Source of the DNA: Arthrobacter sp. ISL-65
GTDB taxonomy: Bacteria; Actinomycetota; Actinomycetes; Actinomycetales; Micrococcaceae
NCBI RefSeq assembly: GCF_018613795.1
Contig: NZ_JAGGPN010000026.1
Location: 1 to 64,000 of the forward strand
DNA length: 64,000 nucleotides
Reading direction: 5' to 3'
The first letter of the stretch is position 1. Every line of letters begins with the position of its first letter. The translations under genes were made by a program, and so were the position numbers. Under the pieces are notes generated by a model. It made no database searches. It was not told the origin of the DNA and saw only the letters and a program-made list of their open reading frames with translations. Below, piece after piece: positions 36,094 through 46,546 of this stretch.

Positions 36094-36372
36094 GTGTTGT
36101 TTTTGGCCCGGATGGACGTGCAATTCCCACCGCATCTCTCCCCTGAGGACGTCACCCGCATGCAGGGGCTGGAGAAGGAGTATTCCCAAGGGCTGCAACA
36201 GGAAGGCCGCCTCATCTCGATCTGGCGGGTGGTCGGCGAGTATGCGAACTATTCGGTGTTCGACGTCGCGTCCAACGACGAGTTGCACGGTGTCCTCAGT
36301 GGCTTCCCGATGTACCCCTACATGAAGATCAAGGTCACACCGCTGGCCAAGCATCCCAACTCCATCCGCTGA
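36094..36372 (+). CDS. catC: Muconolactone delta-isomerase
   Basis: A 92-residue protein, the usual length for this decameric isomerase. FLARMDVQFPPHL and EYSQGLQQEGRLISIWRVVGEY are typical, and it ends in KVTPLAKHPNS. It converts muconolactone to 3-oxoadipate enol-lactone. The GTG start at 36094 follows AAGGAG. It lies 25 bp after catB in the same transcript. The later 3-oxoadipate pathway genes (pcaD, pcaIJ, pcaF) are not in the window. Confidence 0.94.
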   Translation: MLFLARMDVQFPPHLSPEDVTRMQGLEKEYSQGLQQEGRLISIWRVVGEYANYSVFDVASNDELHGVLSGFPMYPYMKIKVTPLAKHPNSIR

Positions 36373-36589
36373 TGGGTCGAGGCGGAACCTGCAGGGACTA
36401 GTGCTACTTGACGGCAGTTTGCAGGAGTCCGCGGCCCTGTGAAAACGCACCAGAACTCCCTCCAGCTTCCGGATGTCGTGCCGTCCGCAACTTCAAGGAT
36501 TGGCTCGTTGCCTACATGGGTCCGCGAAGGAGACCCCACTCCCTCATGAGTGGCCATTCCTTCCCATCCGTCATCGCTCAGGAGCCATC

Positions 36590-37873
36590 ATGCCCCACCC
36601 CTCTAAGGCCCCGTCCACGACTACCAGGGGAGGACCAGGCCCGAAACCTGGAGGACAACCGCTCTTCGAGCGGCCCAGGGTCCGCCCGGCTGGAGTGCGT
36701 GACGTCCTGCGGGACATCGGCCCGCACTACGCTTCGAACGGGATCGTCGGATTGGCCTTCTCCGCCTCCGGGCCGATCGCAGTCACCCTTGCGGTCGGGT
36801 CGCTCGGCGGACTGACGCAGGCCCAGCTCGCGTCGTGGGTCTTCGCCATTTTCCTCTCGGCCGGCGCGGCTACCCTGGTCATGTCACTGATCTACCGCCA
36901 GCCGTTGGGCTTCGCCTGGTCCATTCCGGGGACCGTACTGCTGGGGCCGTCCCTGCAGCACCTGTCTTTCCCGGAGGTGGTCGGGGCGTTTTTCTCTGCC
37001 GGGGTGCTGATCTTAGCCCTTGGTGCCACCGGGGTAGTGCGCCCAATAATGGCCGCGATTCCCGTGCCTATTGTCATGGCAATGGTTGCAGCCGTGTTCC
37101 TCCGGTTTGGTACGGACATCGTCTCTTCCACCCGAACCGACCCCGCAGTGGCGGCACCGATGGTGGTGGCGTTCCTCGTGCTCGCGGCCGTACCCGCCTT
37201 GGGCAGGTATCTCCCTCCGGTGCTCGGCACACTTGTCGTGGGCGTCATCGCCGTCGCACTCAGCGGCCGTTTCACCATTGAGGACGGCGGACCGATCCTC
37301 GCCGCCCCTGTATTCACCGCCCCCGAGTTCACTTGGGCCGCCCAACTGGAACTGGTGATACCCCTGGCGCTCACGGTACTGGTGGTGCAGAACGGGCAGG
37401 GGGCGGCCGTGCTCCGGACCGCCGGCCACCACCCTCCGATCAACGTCTTCGCAATGAGCTCGGGGGTGTTCTCCCTGCTCAATGCCGTATTCGGCGCCGT
37501 CTCGGCCTGCGTCACCGGCCCCACCAACGCTTTGCTGACCTCCTCTGGCCAGAAACAGCGCCAGTACACCGCCGCAGTGGTCTACAGCCTACTGTCTCTG
37601 GTCTGCGCCCTGCTGGCCCCCACGCTCACCCGCTTCATGCTAGCCACTCCCGAAGCCTTCATTCTGGCCCTGGGGGGCCTCGCAATGCTGCGGGCCCTCC
37701 AACAGGCCTTCGTTACCGCATTCGCCACGAACTTCACCCTCGGAGCCCTGGTAACTTTCGTCGTCACGATCTCTGGCCTGGACCTCTTCAGCATCCATGC
37801 CGCGTTCTGGGGCATGGTCATCGGCTACGGCGCATCCCGCCTCCTCGAGCGCCAGGACCACGCAACGAACTGA
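36590..37873 (+). CDS. benE: Benzoate/H+ symporter, BenE family
   Basis: A 427-residue, ~12-helix membrane protein. GLAFSASGPIAVTLAV and IYRQPLGFAWSIPGTVLLGP are hallmarks of the BenE family, and NGQGAAVLRTAGHHPPINV is another conserved part. It imports benzoate. The ATG at 36590 follows CAGGAG. It lies 217 bp after catC on the same strand. It is a second benzoate transporter besides the AAHS protein at 23682; having both benK and benE is known for actinobacterial ben loci. Confidence 0.92.
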   Translation: MPHPSKAPSTTTRGGPGPKPGGQPLFERPRVRPAGVRDVLRDIGPHYASNGIVGLAFSASGPIAVTLAVGSLGGLTQAQLASWVFAIFLSAGAATLVMSLIYRQPLGFAWSIPGTVLLGPSLQHLSFPEVVGAFFSAGVLILALGATGVVRPIMAAIPVPIVMAMVAAVFLRFGTDIVSSTRTDPAVAAPMVVAFLVLAAVPALGRYLPPVLGTLVVGVIAVALSGRFTIEDGGPILAAPVFTAPEFTWAAQLELVIPLALTVLVVQNGQGAAVLRTAGHHPPINVFAMSSGVFSLLNAVFGAVSACVTGPTNALLTSSGQKQRQYTAAVVYSLLSLVCALLAPTLTRFMLATPEAFILALGGLAMLRALQQAFVTAFATNFTLGALVTFVVTISGLDLFSIHAAFWGMVIGYGASRLLERQDHATN

Positions 37874-37926
37874 TGCCGCCGTGCCTCGTGCACTGGCAAA
37901 TTACGCGCCGTCGCAATGGCCGCTTT

Positions 37927-39316
<1,390 letters not shown>

Positions 39317-39317
<1 letters not shown>

Positions 39318-40264
39318 CAGTATTTCTCCTGAGTGCTTGCGGCGGCGCTTGATGTAGCGCTTGTCTCTGTGTTCGCTGTGGCGTCGCGATGACGGGTGGT
39401 GCTCTCATCGGTGGACGCCTGTTGGGTCGCGGCCCAGCTGGCGAGCAGCTGGAGACGCTCGTGGGAGGGCGAGCCGGGTTCGGCGGTGTAGATCAGGAAG
39501 GACAATCCCGGCTCAGCGGTAAGTTCGAGGCCTTCGTAGCTAAGGGTCAGCTTTCCCACGACGTGATGGTGAAAGTTCTTGGTCCCTGAGCCATGCCGGC
39601 GAACGTTGTGCGCACCCCACCGGGTACGGAACTCGTTACTACGAGTGGACAGTTCGCCGATGAGATCGTGCAGTTGCTTGTCGCGGGGATCCCGGCCCGC
39701 CTCGGTACGGAGGATGGAGACGCTGATGTCGGCTGCGGCGTCCCAATCCGGGTAGAAGACGTGGGAGCGTTCATCGAGGAAGTTATAGCGTGCCAGGTTT
39801 CCCCGGCCAGGACCGTCCAAGACCTCGTCGTAGAAAGCACTGCCGAAGGGGTTGACTGCCAGGATGTCCATCCGCCCGTTGCGCACGAACGCCGGACTCG
39901 CGGTGATGGCGTCCAGCGCGAGCTGCAGCCCCGGCCGGGCAGCCCACTGCTTCGGTTTGCGGCGCGGCACGGCAATCGCGGCCCCGTTCGCGGCGCGTGC
40001 GAGGTCGAACAGGTGTTCGCGCTCAGCCTCGTCCAGTTGCAGAGCCCGCGCGACGGCGTCCAGTACAGAGTCGGAGACACCGGCCAAATTGCCGCGCTCG
40101 ATCTTCGAGTAATACTCGATGCTCGTGTCGGCGAGCATCGCCACCTCGCCTCGCCGCAGTCCCGCGACGCGGCGATTGCCGCCGTCCGGCAGACCGGCTT
40201 GCGCGGGCGTGAGCTTCGCGCGGCGGCTGGTGAGGAAATCCCGCACCTCGTTTCGATTGTCCAT
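39317..40264 (-). CDS. XRE-family helix-turn-helix regulator with MmyB-like ligand domain
   Basis: A 315-residue regulator. Residues ~5-75 form the XRE helix-turn-helix (RVAGLRRGEVAMLADTSIEYYSKIERG), and the rest is a MmyB-like ligand-binding PAS-type domain (DILAVNPFGSAFYDEVL, DISVSILRTEAGRDP). Such regulators bind fatty acids or small hydrophobic compounds and control neighbouring dehydrogenases. It is first in the operon with the cupin and AKR, and divergent from the F420-type reductase at 40447, so it probably controls both sides. Confidence 0.88.
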
Positions 40265-40446
40265 GACCGCTACGTTACGCCCGAGCCATTACGGGAGGGA
40301 TGCCCTGTCGGTACACCTATCACCAGTGACTCCCTCGCACCAATACAAGCGACTTTTATGGAATAGCCACCCGGCCTGGAGACATTCCCCGCCAGTGATC
40401 GCCGGCACCATGGCCTCCCCCGAAACGTCAACGATTGGAAACTGAC

Positions 40447-41130
40447 ATGCACATCACCGTCCTCGGAACAGGCATGGTCGGCCGCGGCTTCGCCGCCCGG
40501 CTCAGCGAACTCGGCCACGACGTCGCGATCGGCACGAGGGACGTCGAGCAGACGCTCGCACGCACCGATTCCGACACCATGGGGAATCCGCCGTTCTCCG
40601 ACTGGCGCACGGCGCACCCGAAGATCGCACTCCTACCCTTCGCCGAAGCCGGCGCCCGGGCGGAGGTCATCGTGAACGCGACCCACGGCGCGCTCTCGCT
40701 GACCGCGCTCGAGGTCGCCGGGGCCGAGAACCTGGCAGGGAAAGTCCTCATCGATGTTGCCCTCCCGCTCGATTTCTCCGAGGGCATGCCGCCGACGCTG
40801 ACCATCGCGAACACCGACAGCCTCGCTGAGCAGATCCAGCGCGCCCACCCCGAGGCGCGGGTCGTGAAGATGCTCAATACGGTGTTCGTCGATGTAATGG
40901 TGGACCCGGGCCGAGTGCCGGGGAAACACAACATCTTCGTCGCCGGCAACGACGCGGACGCGAAGGAGACCGCCCGCGGACTCCTCCGCGAATTCGGCTG
41001 GGTCGAGGACATGATCGTGGACCTCGGCGGCATCCGCGGAGCACGCGGCGCGGAGATGTATTCCCGGCTGTACTTCGAGCTCGTCGGAGCTCTCGGCACC
41101 TTAGATTTCAACATCGCCATCGTCCGCTAG
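40447..41130 (+). CDS. NADPH-dependent F420 reductase-like oxidoreductase
   Basis: A 227-residue Rossmann protein. MHITVLGTGMVGRGFAARL is the nucleotide-binding motif, with VAIGTRD after it, and VKMLNTVFVDVMVDP matches the NADP:F420 oxidoreductase/6-phosphogluconate-like fold. The ATG at 40447 follows GGAAA. It begins the plus-strand operon with the CMD protein and the dead alcohol dehydrogenase. The physiological substrate is unknown and F420 dependence is not proven. Confidence 0.85.
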   Translation: MHITVLGTGMVGRGFAARLSELGHDVAIGTRDVEQTLARTDSDTMGNPPFSDWRTAHPKIALLPFAEAGARAEVIVNATHGALSLTALEVAGAENLAGKVLIDVALPLDFSEGMPPTLTIANTDSLAEQIQRAHPEARVVKMLNTVFVDVMVDPGRVPGKHNIFVAGNDADAKETARGLLREFGWVEDMIVDLGGIRGARGAEMYSRLYFELVGALGTLDFNIAIVR

Positions 41131-41187
41131 CCCGCGCAACACACCACAAGACGGCTTTGTGCCGTCTGAGATGCAGGAGGAACACCC

Positions 41188-41529
41188 ATGACTGACACCC
41201 ATAAGACCGGCTGGACCGGCGGCCAGAACGCTTTCGGCGATTTTGCCCCCGGGATGGTGCACTACACCGACCGGGTGCTGTTCGACGAGGTCTGGGAACG
41301 GAACGGCCTCTCCAAGCGGGACCGGAGCCTGATCACCGTGGCGGCCCTTACCGCGATGGGCAAGACCGAGCAGCTCACCTTCCACCTCGATTTCGCCCGT
41401 CAGAACGGCATCACTGAGGACGAATTGAAAGAAACGATCCTGCAGCTGGCCTTCTATACCGGCTGGCCCAATGGCATGGCAGCGATGAGCGTGGCCAGGA
41501 AGATCTTCACCCCCGAGAAGGAGAACTAA
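41188..41529 (+). CDS. Carboxymuconolactone decarboxylase (CMD) family protein
   Basis: A 113-residue CMD/AhpD-like protein. RDRSLITVAALTAMGKTEQLTFHLDFARQNGIT and the following LQLAFYTGWPNGMAA are split here but continuous in the gene. It has no CxxC peroxidase motif, so an AhpD-type peroxidase role is unlikely. The position among redox genes, not next to pca genes, argues against true 4-carboxymuconolactone decarboxylation. AGGAGG precedes the ATG. Confidence 0.86.
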   Translation: MTDTHKTGWTGGQNAFGDFAPGMVHYTDRVLFDEVWERNGLSKRDRSLITVAALTAMGKTEQLTFHLDFARQNGITEDELKETILQLAFYTGWPNGMAAMSVARKIFTPEKEN

Positions 41530-41531
41530 GA

Positions 41532-42462
41532 ATGTAAGGAGCCACTATCCATGCCCCCGGTGACGTGCGCCTCGAAGAGCGCATCGACCCGGTGATCGAG
41601 AAACCCACTGACGCGATTCTGCGCGTGTCCGCTTCCTGCGTGTGCGGCTCAGACGATCAAGGTCGGTGACTTTGTGGTCGTGTCGTTCTTCGCCTCCGAC
41701 AATACGTGCGAGATCTGCCTGGCCGGCTACCAGTCCAGGTGCGAGCACGTCGAGTTCGTCGGCGCGAACGGCGCCCAGGCGCAACTGCTGCGCGTCCCAC
41801 TGGCCGATGGCACCTTGGTAGCCACCCCGGGAATGCCGGAAGCCGATCTGATCCCGTCGCTGCTGGCGGCGTCCGACGTGCTCGGGACCGGCTGGTTCGG
41901 CGCCGTGGCCGCCGAGGCGGGTCCAGGTAAGACCGTGGCGGTCGTAGGAGACGGCGCCGTGGGCTTGCTCGCGATCCTCGCCGCCAAGGAGCTGGGCGCG
42001 GAACGCATCATCGCCATGTCCCGTCGTGAGTCCCGGCAAAAGCTTGCCCTTGAGTTCGGCGCGACCGACATCGTCGAGGAACGCGGTGACGAGGGTGTGG
42101 CGAAGATCAAGGAACTCACGAACGGCCTCGGCGCGCACTCCGTCGTCGAGGCGGTCGGCACGCAGGAAGCGATGATGCAGGCGATCCGCTCTACCCGTCC
42201 GGGCGGGCACCTCGACTTCGTTGGTGTTGCGCATGGCATCCAAATTCCCGGTGAAGAACTGTTCTTCGCCGAGATCCACCTGCACGGCGGCCCCGCACCG
42301 GTGTGCCGGTTCCTGCCCGACCTGATCGACCGGATTTGGAGGCGCGAGATCGACCCCGGCAAGGTCTTCGACCTCACCCTCCCGCTCTCGCAGGTCGCCG
42401 ACGGGTACAAGGCAATGGACGAACGCCGCGCCATCAAGGTCCTTCTCACCCCCGAGAACTGA
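41532..42462 (+). pseudogene. Zinc-type alcohol dehydrogenase, inactivated by early stop and internal deletion
   Basis: The start reads ATG-TAA-GGA-GCC-ACT-ATC-CAT-GCC, i.e. M-stop-GATIHAPGDVRLEE, where homologs have Met-Lys; codon 2 has become TAA. The frame then runs to CVCGSD at 41643-41654. Immediately after, the match jumps to TIKVGDFVVVSFFASDNTCEIC in another frame. About 35 codons (including the GHE metal motif) are missing. From 41674 to 42462 the rest of the Zn-dependent, NAD-binding MDR protein is open (VAVVGDGAVGLLA). Three lesions-in-one make it non-functional. Confidence 0.85.
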
Positions 42463-42546
42463 CCCGAGCGCTGCCCGGGCCGGACCTCCGCACACTTGGG
42501 CAGCGTCCCGCCCACCCCTGAATTCATGAAACGGAGATATCGGCAC

Positions 42547-43773
42547 ATGAACACCCGAACCTTGACGACTTCGTCCGAGGCTGCGGCGCGGCTTCCAGCC
42601 GGAGCCTTGTTCGTCATCGCGGCGGCCGCCTTCGTCATGGTGTTTGCTGCCGCCGGGGCACCCATCCCGCTTTACGATCTGTACCGGGGCGAGGACGGCA
42701 TCGCGACCGGAGACCTCGCATTCGGCGCCGTCGGCTACTTCGCCGGCACCCTGTTTTCGTTGCTTTTCCTCGGGCGACTCTCCGATCACATTGGACGCAA
42801 ACCCGTGATCCTCGGCTCTATCGGCTTCGCCATCGCCGGATCATTGCTGATGAGCGGCGTGCACACGATGCCAGCGTTGTTGGTCGCCCGACTGCTCCAA
42901 GGCCTCGGTTCCGGACTGGCCGCATCTGCAATGGGCGCATACGTGTTCGATACGGCGCGAGGAAAACCGGCATGGCTTCCCGCGATGGTCACAGGCAGCG
43001 GGCCGATGCTCGGCATCCCACTCGGTGCCCTGCTCGCCGCCCTCCTCGTCGAGACCGCACCCCTGCCCAGAGCGCTCCCATTCCTTGTGATCTCCGCCGT
43101 CCTCGCCGTCCTCGGCGTCGGCTTCCTGTTCGGGCCGGAGACGTGTGCCCCTACGCCGGGAGCACGACGCTCCCTCCGCCCACAGGTAAGCGTCCCCAAT
43201 GGTGCAGGGAGGCTCGTGTTCGCGGTCGGTGCCGCGTTCGTCGCGACCTGGTGCATCGGCGGTTTCTATCAGGCGTTCGCGCCCACGATCACCACCGATA
43301 ACCTCGGCAGCGACAGCGTCCTGGTCGCAGCGGCCGTGTTCTCCTCGATCATGATCGCCGCCCCGCTCGGCGGCCCGATCGCCGGGAAACTCGGCCCGCC
43401 CCGGGCGATCCGCGCCGGGGCGATCATCTTCACCCTCGCGGTGATCGGAGCCCTCCTCGCGCTCTGGGCCGGGGCGATCATCCCGTTCTTGATCAGTAGC
43501 CTGCTCGGCGGAATCGCTCAAGGGGTGCTCGCGTCCGGCGGCACCCGGGCAATCCTCGAACACACTCCCGCTCATGAGCGCGGCGCGACACTGTCGACGA
43601 TCTACGTGATCTCCTACTCCGGCGCCGCCATACCCGCCCTCATCGCCGGACGGCTCACCGGGCTCATCACCCTCCCGCAACTGTTCCTCGGATACACAGG
43701 CCTCGTCGCGATCGCGGCGATCCTCGCCATCCTCGCCCTTGATCCCCCACGCACCGACAGGAGCACCCCATGA
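42547..43773 (+). CDS. MFS transporter (DHA1-type efflux pump)
   Basis: A 408-residue 12-helix MFS protein. GRLSDHIGRKPVIL is the loop 2-3 motif, and RLLQGLGSGLAASAMGAYVFD and GSGPMLGIPLGALLAALL are helix-5 motif C-like segments typical of drug/H+ antiporters. The ATG at 42547 follows ACGGAGA. Its stop overlaps the next ATG as ATGA (43770-43773). It likely exports a toxic compound handled by the cluster. Confidence 0.85.
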   Translation: MNTRTLTTSSEAAARLPAGALFVIAAAAFVMVFAAAGAPIPLYDLYRGEDGIATGDLAFGAVGYFAGTLFSLLFLGRLSDHIGRKPVILGSIGFAIAGSLLMSGVHTMPALLVARLLQGLGSGLAASAMGAYVFDTARGKPAWLPAMVTGSGPMLGIPLGALLAALLVETAPLPRALPFLVISAVLAVLGVGFLFGPETCAPTPGARRSLRPQVSVPNGAGRLVFAVGAAFVATWCIGGFYQAFAPTITTDNLGSDSVLVAAAVFSSIMIAAPLGGPIAGKLGPPRAIRAGAIIFTLAVIGALLALWAGAIIPFLISSLLGGIAQGVLASGGTRAILEHTPAHERGATLSTIYVISYSGAAIPALIAGRLTGLITLPQLFLGYTGLVAIAAILAILALDPPRTDRSTP

Positions 43774-43961
43774 CCCTTTGGAACCCTGCCGTCCTCGCGG
43801 ACATCGCCAGCACAGACGACCTTCACATCTCCCCGTTCCGCACCGACGGCACCACCTACGGCACCCCCACCTGGATCTGGTCCGTCGTCATCGACGGCGG
43901 GCTGTACGTTCGCGCCTACAACGGTGTGGACTCCCGGTGGCACGCAGCCGCAAGCACTTAG
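43770..43961 (+). pseudogene. Truncated DUF2255-family protein
   Basis: A 63-residue frame reading ISPFRTDGTTYGTPTWIW, then VVIDGGLYVRAYNGVDSRWHAAA. This is the N-terminal half of DUF2255 proteins (usually ~120 residues); the C-terminal half is absent and the sequence beyond 43961 does not continue it. The start overlaps the MFS stop. The function of the family is unknown. The truncation is 70 bp from the MazG half-gene, so both breaks may come from the same rearrangement. Confidence 0.65.
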
Positions 43962-44033
43962 TTTGATGCGCCGGACAGCGAGCCCTGCCTGCTGCGCGCC
44001 TTCATCCCCACGATGTCACCAAACTCGGTCCTG

Positions 44034-44192
44034 ATGCATGGGACATCGAGTGCCGAGTCCTTGACGCCCCCGTTGGGCGGCTTCTCCCGGGACCGCGATT
44101 GGGAGCAGTTCCCCACGCCCAATAACCTGACCATGGCCTTGACCGGCGAGGCAGGCGAGCTACTGCCGCTACGGGACGAGCAGGTCAGTGAA
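44034..44192 (+). pseudogene. N-terminal half of split MazG-type nucleotide pyrophosphohydrolase
   Basis: ATG at 44034 begins a frame with FSRDRDWEQFPTPNNLTMAL and GEAGELLPLRDEQVSE. This is the start of a small MazG-like enzyme; EAGE is the first ExxE half of the metal site. After the 19-bp block at 44174-44192 the protein changes to unrelated residues and stops at 44246. The missing second half is found at 52081-52315. As it stands the gene is inactive. Confidence 0.8.
44174..44192 (+). repeat. 19-bp direct repeat, left copy
   Basis: GGACGAGCAGGTCAGTGAA, identical to 52081-52099 and in the same orientation and reading frame (DEQVSE). One base later both copies continue with GG. It marks the left border of the 7.9-kb segment inside the MazG gene. 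Confidence 0.9.
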
Positions 44193-44359
44193 CGGTGCGC
44201 CGCCGCTTTCCGTGCCCCAGCCAGCGGGCCTCCGGGTTTGGCCTAGGAATTCCCAAGACCGAGCCAAAGCGCCTAACTCACAGACTCACACGTACTCACG
44301 GCAAAGTTTGCACTGACGCTTCCCTGGCGAAGCTTCATTTCGACTGCGAATTACGGCCG

Positions 44360-45322
44360 TCAGATGGTGAGCGCCACTTTGCCGGATACCTGGCCGTCTT
44401 CCAGGAAGTGGAGCGCGTCCTTAGCCTCAGACAGCGTGAAGGTCCGGTCGAGGGCTGGCGCTATTTTGCCGGTCTCGATGAGCGGGGTGAGCTCCTGTAG
44501 TTCGGAGGCACGGACTAGGCCGAGGAACATGGTCAGCCGTTGGCTGATGAAGGGCGACAGCACCAGGGCGCCGAGCTGGCGGTGCAGGCCTCCGGTCAGT
44601 TTCCCGCCGCCCTCACCGCCAGTGATGACGGCCGTTCCTGTGGGTGTTAGGGCGCGGCGGAGGCGCGAGATCGGCGGGTTTCCCGCGATGTCCAGGATGA
44701 GGTCGTACGGGCCGGCGTCTGCGAAGTCCTCACGGGTGTAGTCGATGACGTGGTCCGCGCCGAGGGTACGGACAAACCCGACCTTGCCGGTACTGCAGAC
44801 TCCGGTGACCTGCGCACCGTAGGCTTTGGCCAGCTGGACCGCGTAGCTGCCGACGCCGCCGGACGCGCCAGTGACCAGCACCTTCTGCCCCTCCCTGATC
44901 TTCCCGGCGCGCAGGCCCTGGAGCGCCGTGACTGCGGAGACCGGCACCGCCGCGGCCTGCTCGAAGGAGAGGGTCTGGGGCTTCGCGGCCAGTTTGGTCT
45001 CGGGTGCAACGGCGAATTCGGCGTAGGAACCACGGCCGCTGCCGTACACCGCGTCGCCGACGGCGAACCGCGTGACGTCGGGACCTACCGCTTTTACGGT
45101 TCCTGCGAGATCCAGGCCCAGAACCGGGTCCTTCGGTTTCCGAATTCCGAATGCGAGACGGCCCAGGTAGGGCAGGCCGGTCATTATGTGCCAGACTCCG
45201 CGGTCGACGCCGGCCGCCCTGACTTGGACGAGCACCTCGTCGCCTTTGACAACAGGGCGGGGCACCCGATCCAAGCGCAGCACCTCAGGCCCCCCGTAGG
45301 TTTCCCGAACGATAGCGCGCAT
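44360..45322 (-). CDS. Zinc-independent NADPH:quinone reductase-like MDR oxidoreductase
   Basis: A 320-residue medium-chain dehydrogenase/reductase of the quinone-reductase type. VPRPVVKGDEVLVQVRAAGVD and VLGLDLAGTVKAVG mark the catalytic domain, and LVTGASGGVGSYAVQLAKAYGA is the nucleotide site. Zinc-binding Cys residues are absent. It reduces quinones or enones with NADPH. I prefer the ATG at 45322 (MRAIVRETYGG, the family start); an upstream in-frame ATG at 45373 is possible. It is divergent from a TetR gene whose operators lie in between, so it is probably induced by electrophiles. Confidence 0.87.
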   Translation of the reverse strand: MRAIVRETYGGPEVLRLDRVPRPVVKGDEVLVQVRAAGVDRGVWHIMTGLPYLGRLAFGIRKPKDPVLGLDLAGTVKAVGPDVTRFAVGDAVYGSGRGSYAEFAVAPETKLAAKPQTLSFEQAAAVPVSAVTALQGLRAGKIREGQKVLVTGASGGVGSYAVQLAKAYGAQVTGVCSTGKVGFVRTLGADHVIDYTREDFADAGPYDLILDIAGNPPISRLRRALTPTGTAVITGGEGGGKLTGGLHRQLGALVLSPFISQRLTMFLGLVRASELQELTPLIETGKIAPALDRTFTLSEAKDALHFLEDGQVSGKVALTI

Positions 45323-45403
45323 ATCATCCACGTTTCTGGTGCCCCGTCGCTGAGAGCGCTCCTGCGTTTTCATAGCGTGCCGTTCTGTATTTGCAGGTGA
45401 TTA

Positions 45404-45439
45404 CGTACGCTGTACGAGAAGGGTATCGTACGATGTACG
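45404..45439. promoter_or_regulatory. Paired TetR-type operators
   Basis: CGTAC-GCT-GTACG (45404-45416) and CGTAC-GAT-GTACG (45427-45439) are two near-identical palindromes 23 bp apart, between the divergent oxidoreductase and TetR genes and 25 bp before the TetR start. Spacing of about two helical turns suits two TetR dimers on one face. Confidence 0.75.
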
Positions 45440-45464
45440 GAAGCGGAAGGGCCGGGAGGAGCAC

Positions 45465-46136
45465 ATGATGAAGGACTCAGGCGCCGGCGGCAGGGACCGG
45501 CCGGCACTCAGCCGCGAGAAGGTACTGCAGAAGGCTCTGGAGTTGGCGGACAAGGACGGTATCGCTGCCCTGTCGATACGTTCTCTCGCCCAGAGCATGG
45601 GCACCAAACCGATGACGCTCTACTACTACGTGGCCAACAAGGACCAGATCCTTGACAGCCTCGTGGACCTCGTCTTCACCGAGATCGACACACCGGAACC
45701 TGGAGGTGACTGGAAGGAACAGATGCGCCGCCGGGCCCACTCGGCGCGCGAAGTGCTGCGCCGGCATCCATGGGCTGTCGGGCTGCTGGAATCCCGCAAA
45801 GCTCCCGGCCCGGCGACCCTAAAGCACCACGAAGCAACCCTGGGGGCACTGCGTGCCGCGGGATTTACAGTGCAACAGACCGCCCGGGCCTACTCGCTAC
45901 TGGACAGCTACATCTACGGGTTCGCCCTCCAGGAAGCCGCACTGCCCACAGCAGGCAATAAGCCAATGGCGGAGGTGGCCGGTCCCATCATGGAACAGTT
46001 CGCGACCGGCGAATACCCATACATGGTCGAAATCGCCACGCAGGTCGTCATGCAACCCGGCTACGACTACGGCAACGAATTCGCCTACGGGCTGGAGTTG
46101 ATCCTCGATGCGTTGGAACCGGCACCGGCCGGCTAG
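45465..46136 (+). CDS. TetR-family repressor
   Basis: A 223-residue repressor. The N-terminal helix-turn-helix (residues ~15-60) contains IAALSIRSLAQSMGTKPMTL and then YYYVANKDQILDSLVD, followed by a TetR_C-type all-helical ligand domain (TetR class with TTLYYYV-like core). It is divergent from the quinone oxidoreductase and most likely represses both genes through the twin palindromes. The ligand is unknown. The ATG at 45465 follows GGAGGAGC. Confidence 0.9.
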   Translation: MMKDSGAGGRDRPALSREKVLQKALELADKDGIAALSIRSLAQSMGTKPMTLYYYVANKDQILDSLVDLVFTEIDTPEPGGDWKEQMRRRAHSAREVLRRHPWAVGLLESRKAPGPATLKHHEATLGALRAAGFTVQQTARAYSLLDSYIYGFALQEAALPTAGNKPMAEVAGPIMEQFATGEYPYMVEIATQVVMQPGYDYGNEFAYGLELILDALEPAPAG

Positions 46137-46302
46137 CAACTGTTGCTTCAACTTTTCTCCACCGCGCCAGCCATCACTCTATGAGGCGCGCATAGCCCCC
46201 TGACCTCCATCAGGCAATGGCAAAAGGAACAGGCGTCCTCTCGGCATCGAGTGCCAAGGTTGACGAAAGGATGGACATCGGCGCTCGAGTGGGACGGCTT
46301 CA

Positions 46303-46527
46303 TCAGATGAGAGAACGCCTCCTTACCTGTGCCCATGTAAATCCCACGTCAGGCGCGGTTGGGTGGGCCCAAACCAACTGCACGGCCCCAATGACCATGA
46401 CCGCCACTCCCGCGAAGTCCAGATACTGCCCGGCGACCTCGATCCCGTGCGACCTGTTTTTCTCGGATTCGTGGTACCTATTGCGACGAGTCAGCAAGGG
46501 TCCAGCATGGGTGCACCCGCCATTCAC
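46303..46527 (-). pseudogene. Possible remnant of a small membrane protein
   Basis: A minus-strand frame of 74 codons with one convincing hydrophobic stretch, GQYLDFAGVAVMVIGAVQLVWA, which resembles the first helix of DUF1622 membrane proteins. The rest of that family is missing and there is no good ribosome binding site. The stretch 46137-46546 otherwise shows nothing recognisable. Confidence 0.3.
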
Positions 46528-46546
46528 ATCATCCAGGGGAGCAGCA

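Noticed and set aside
46148..46336. Small minus-strand frame (62 codons) as a gene
   Set aside because: No motif, no Shine-Dalgarno and Cys/His scatter without pattern.
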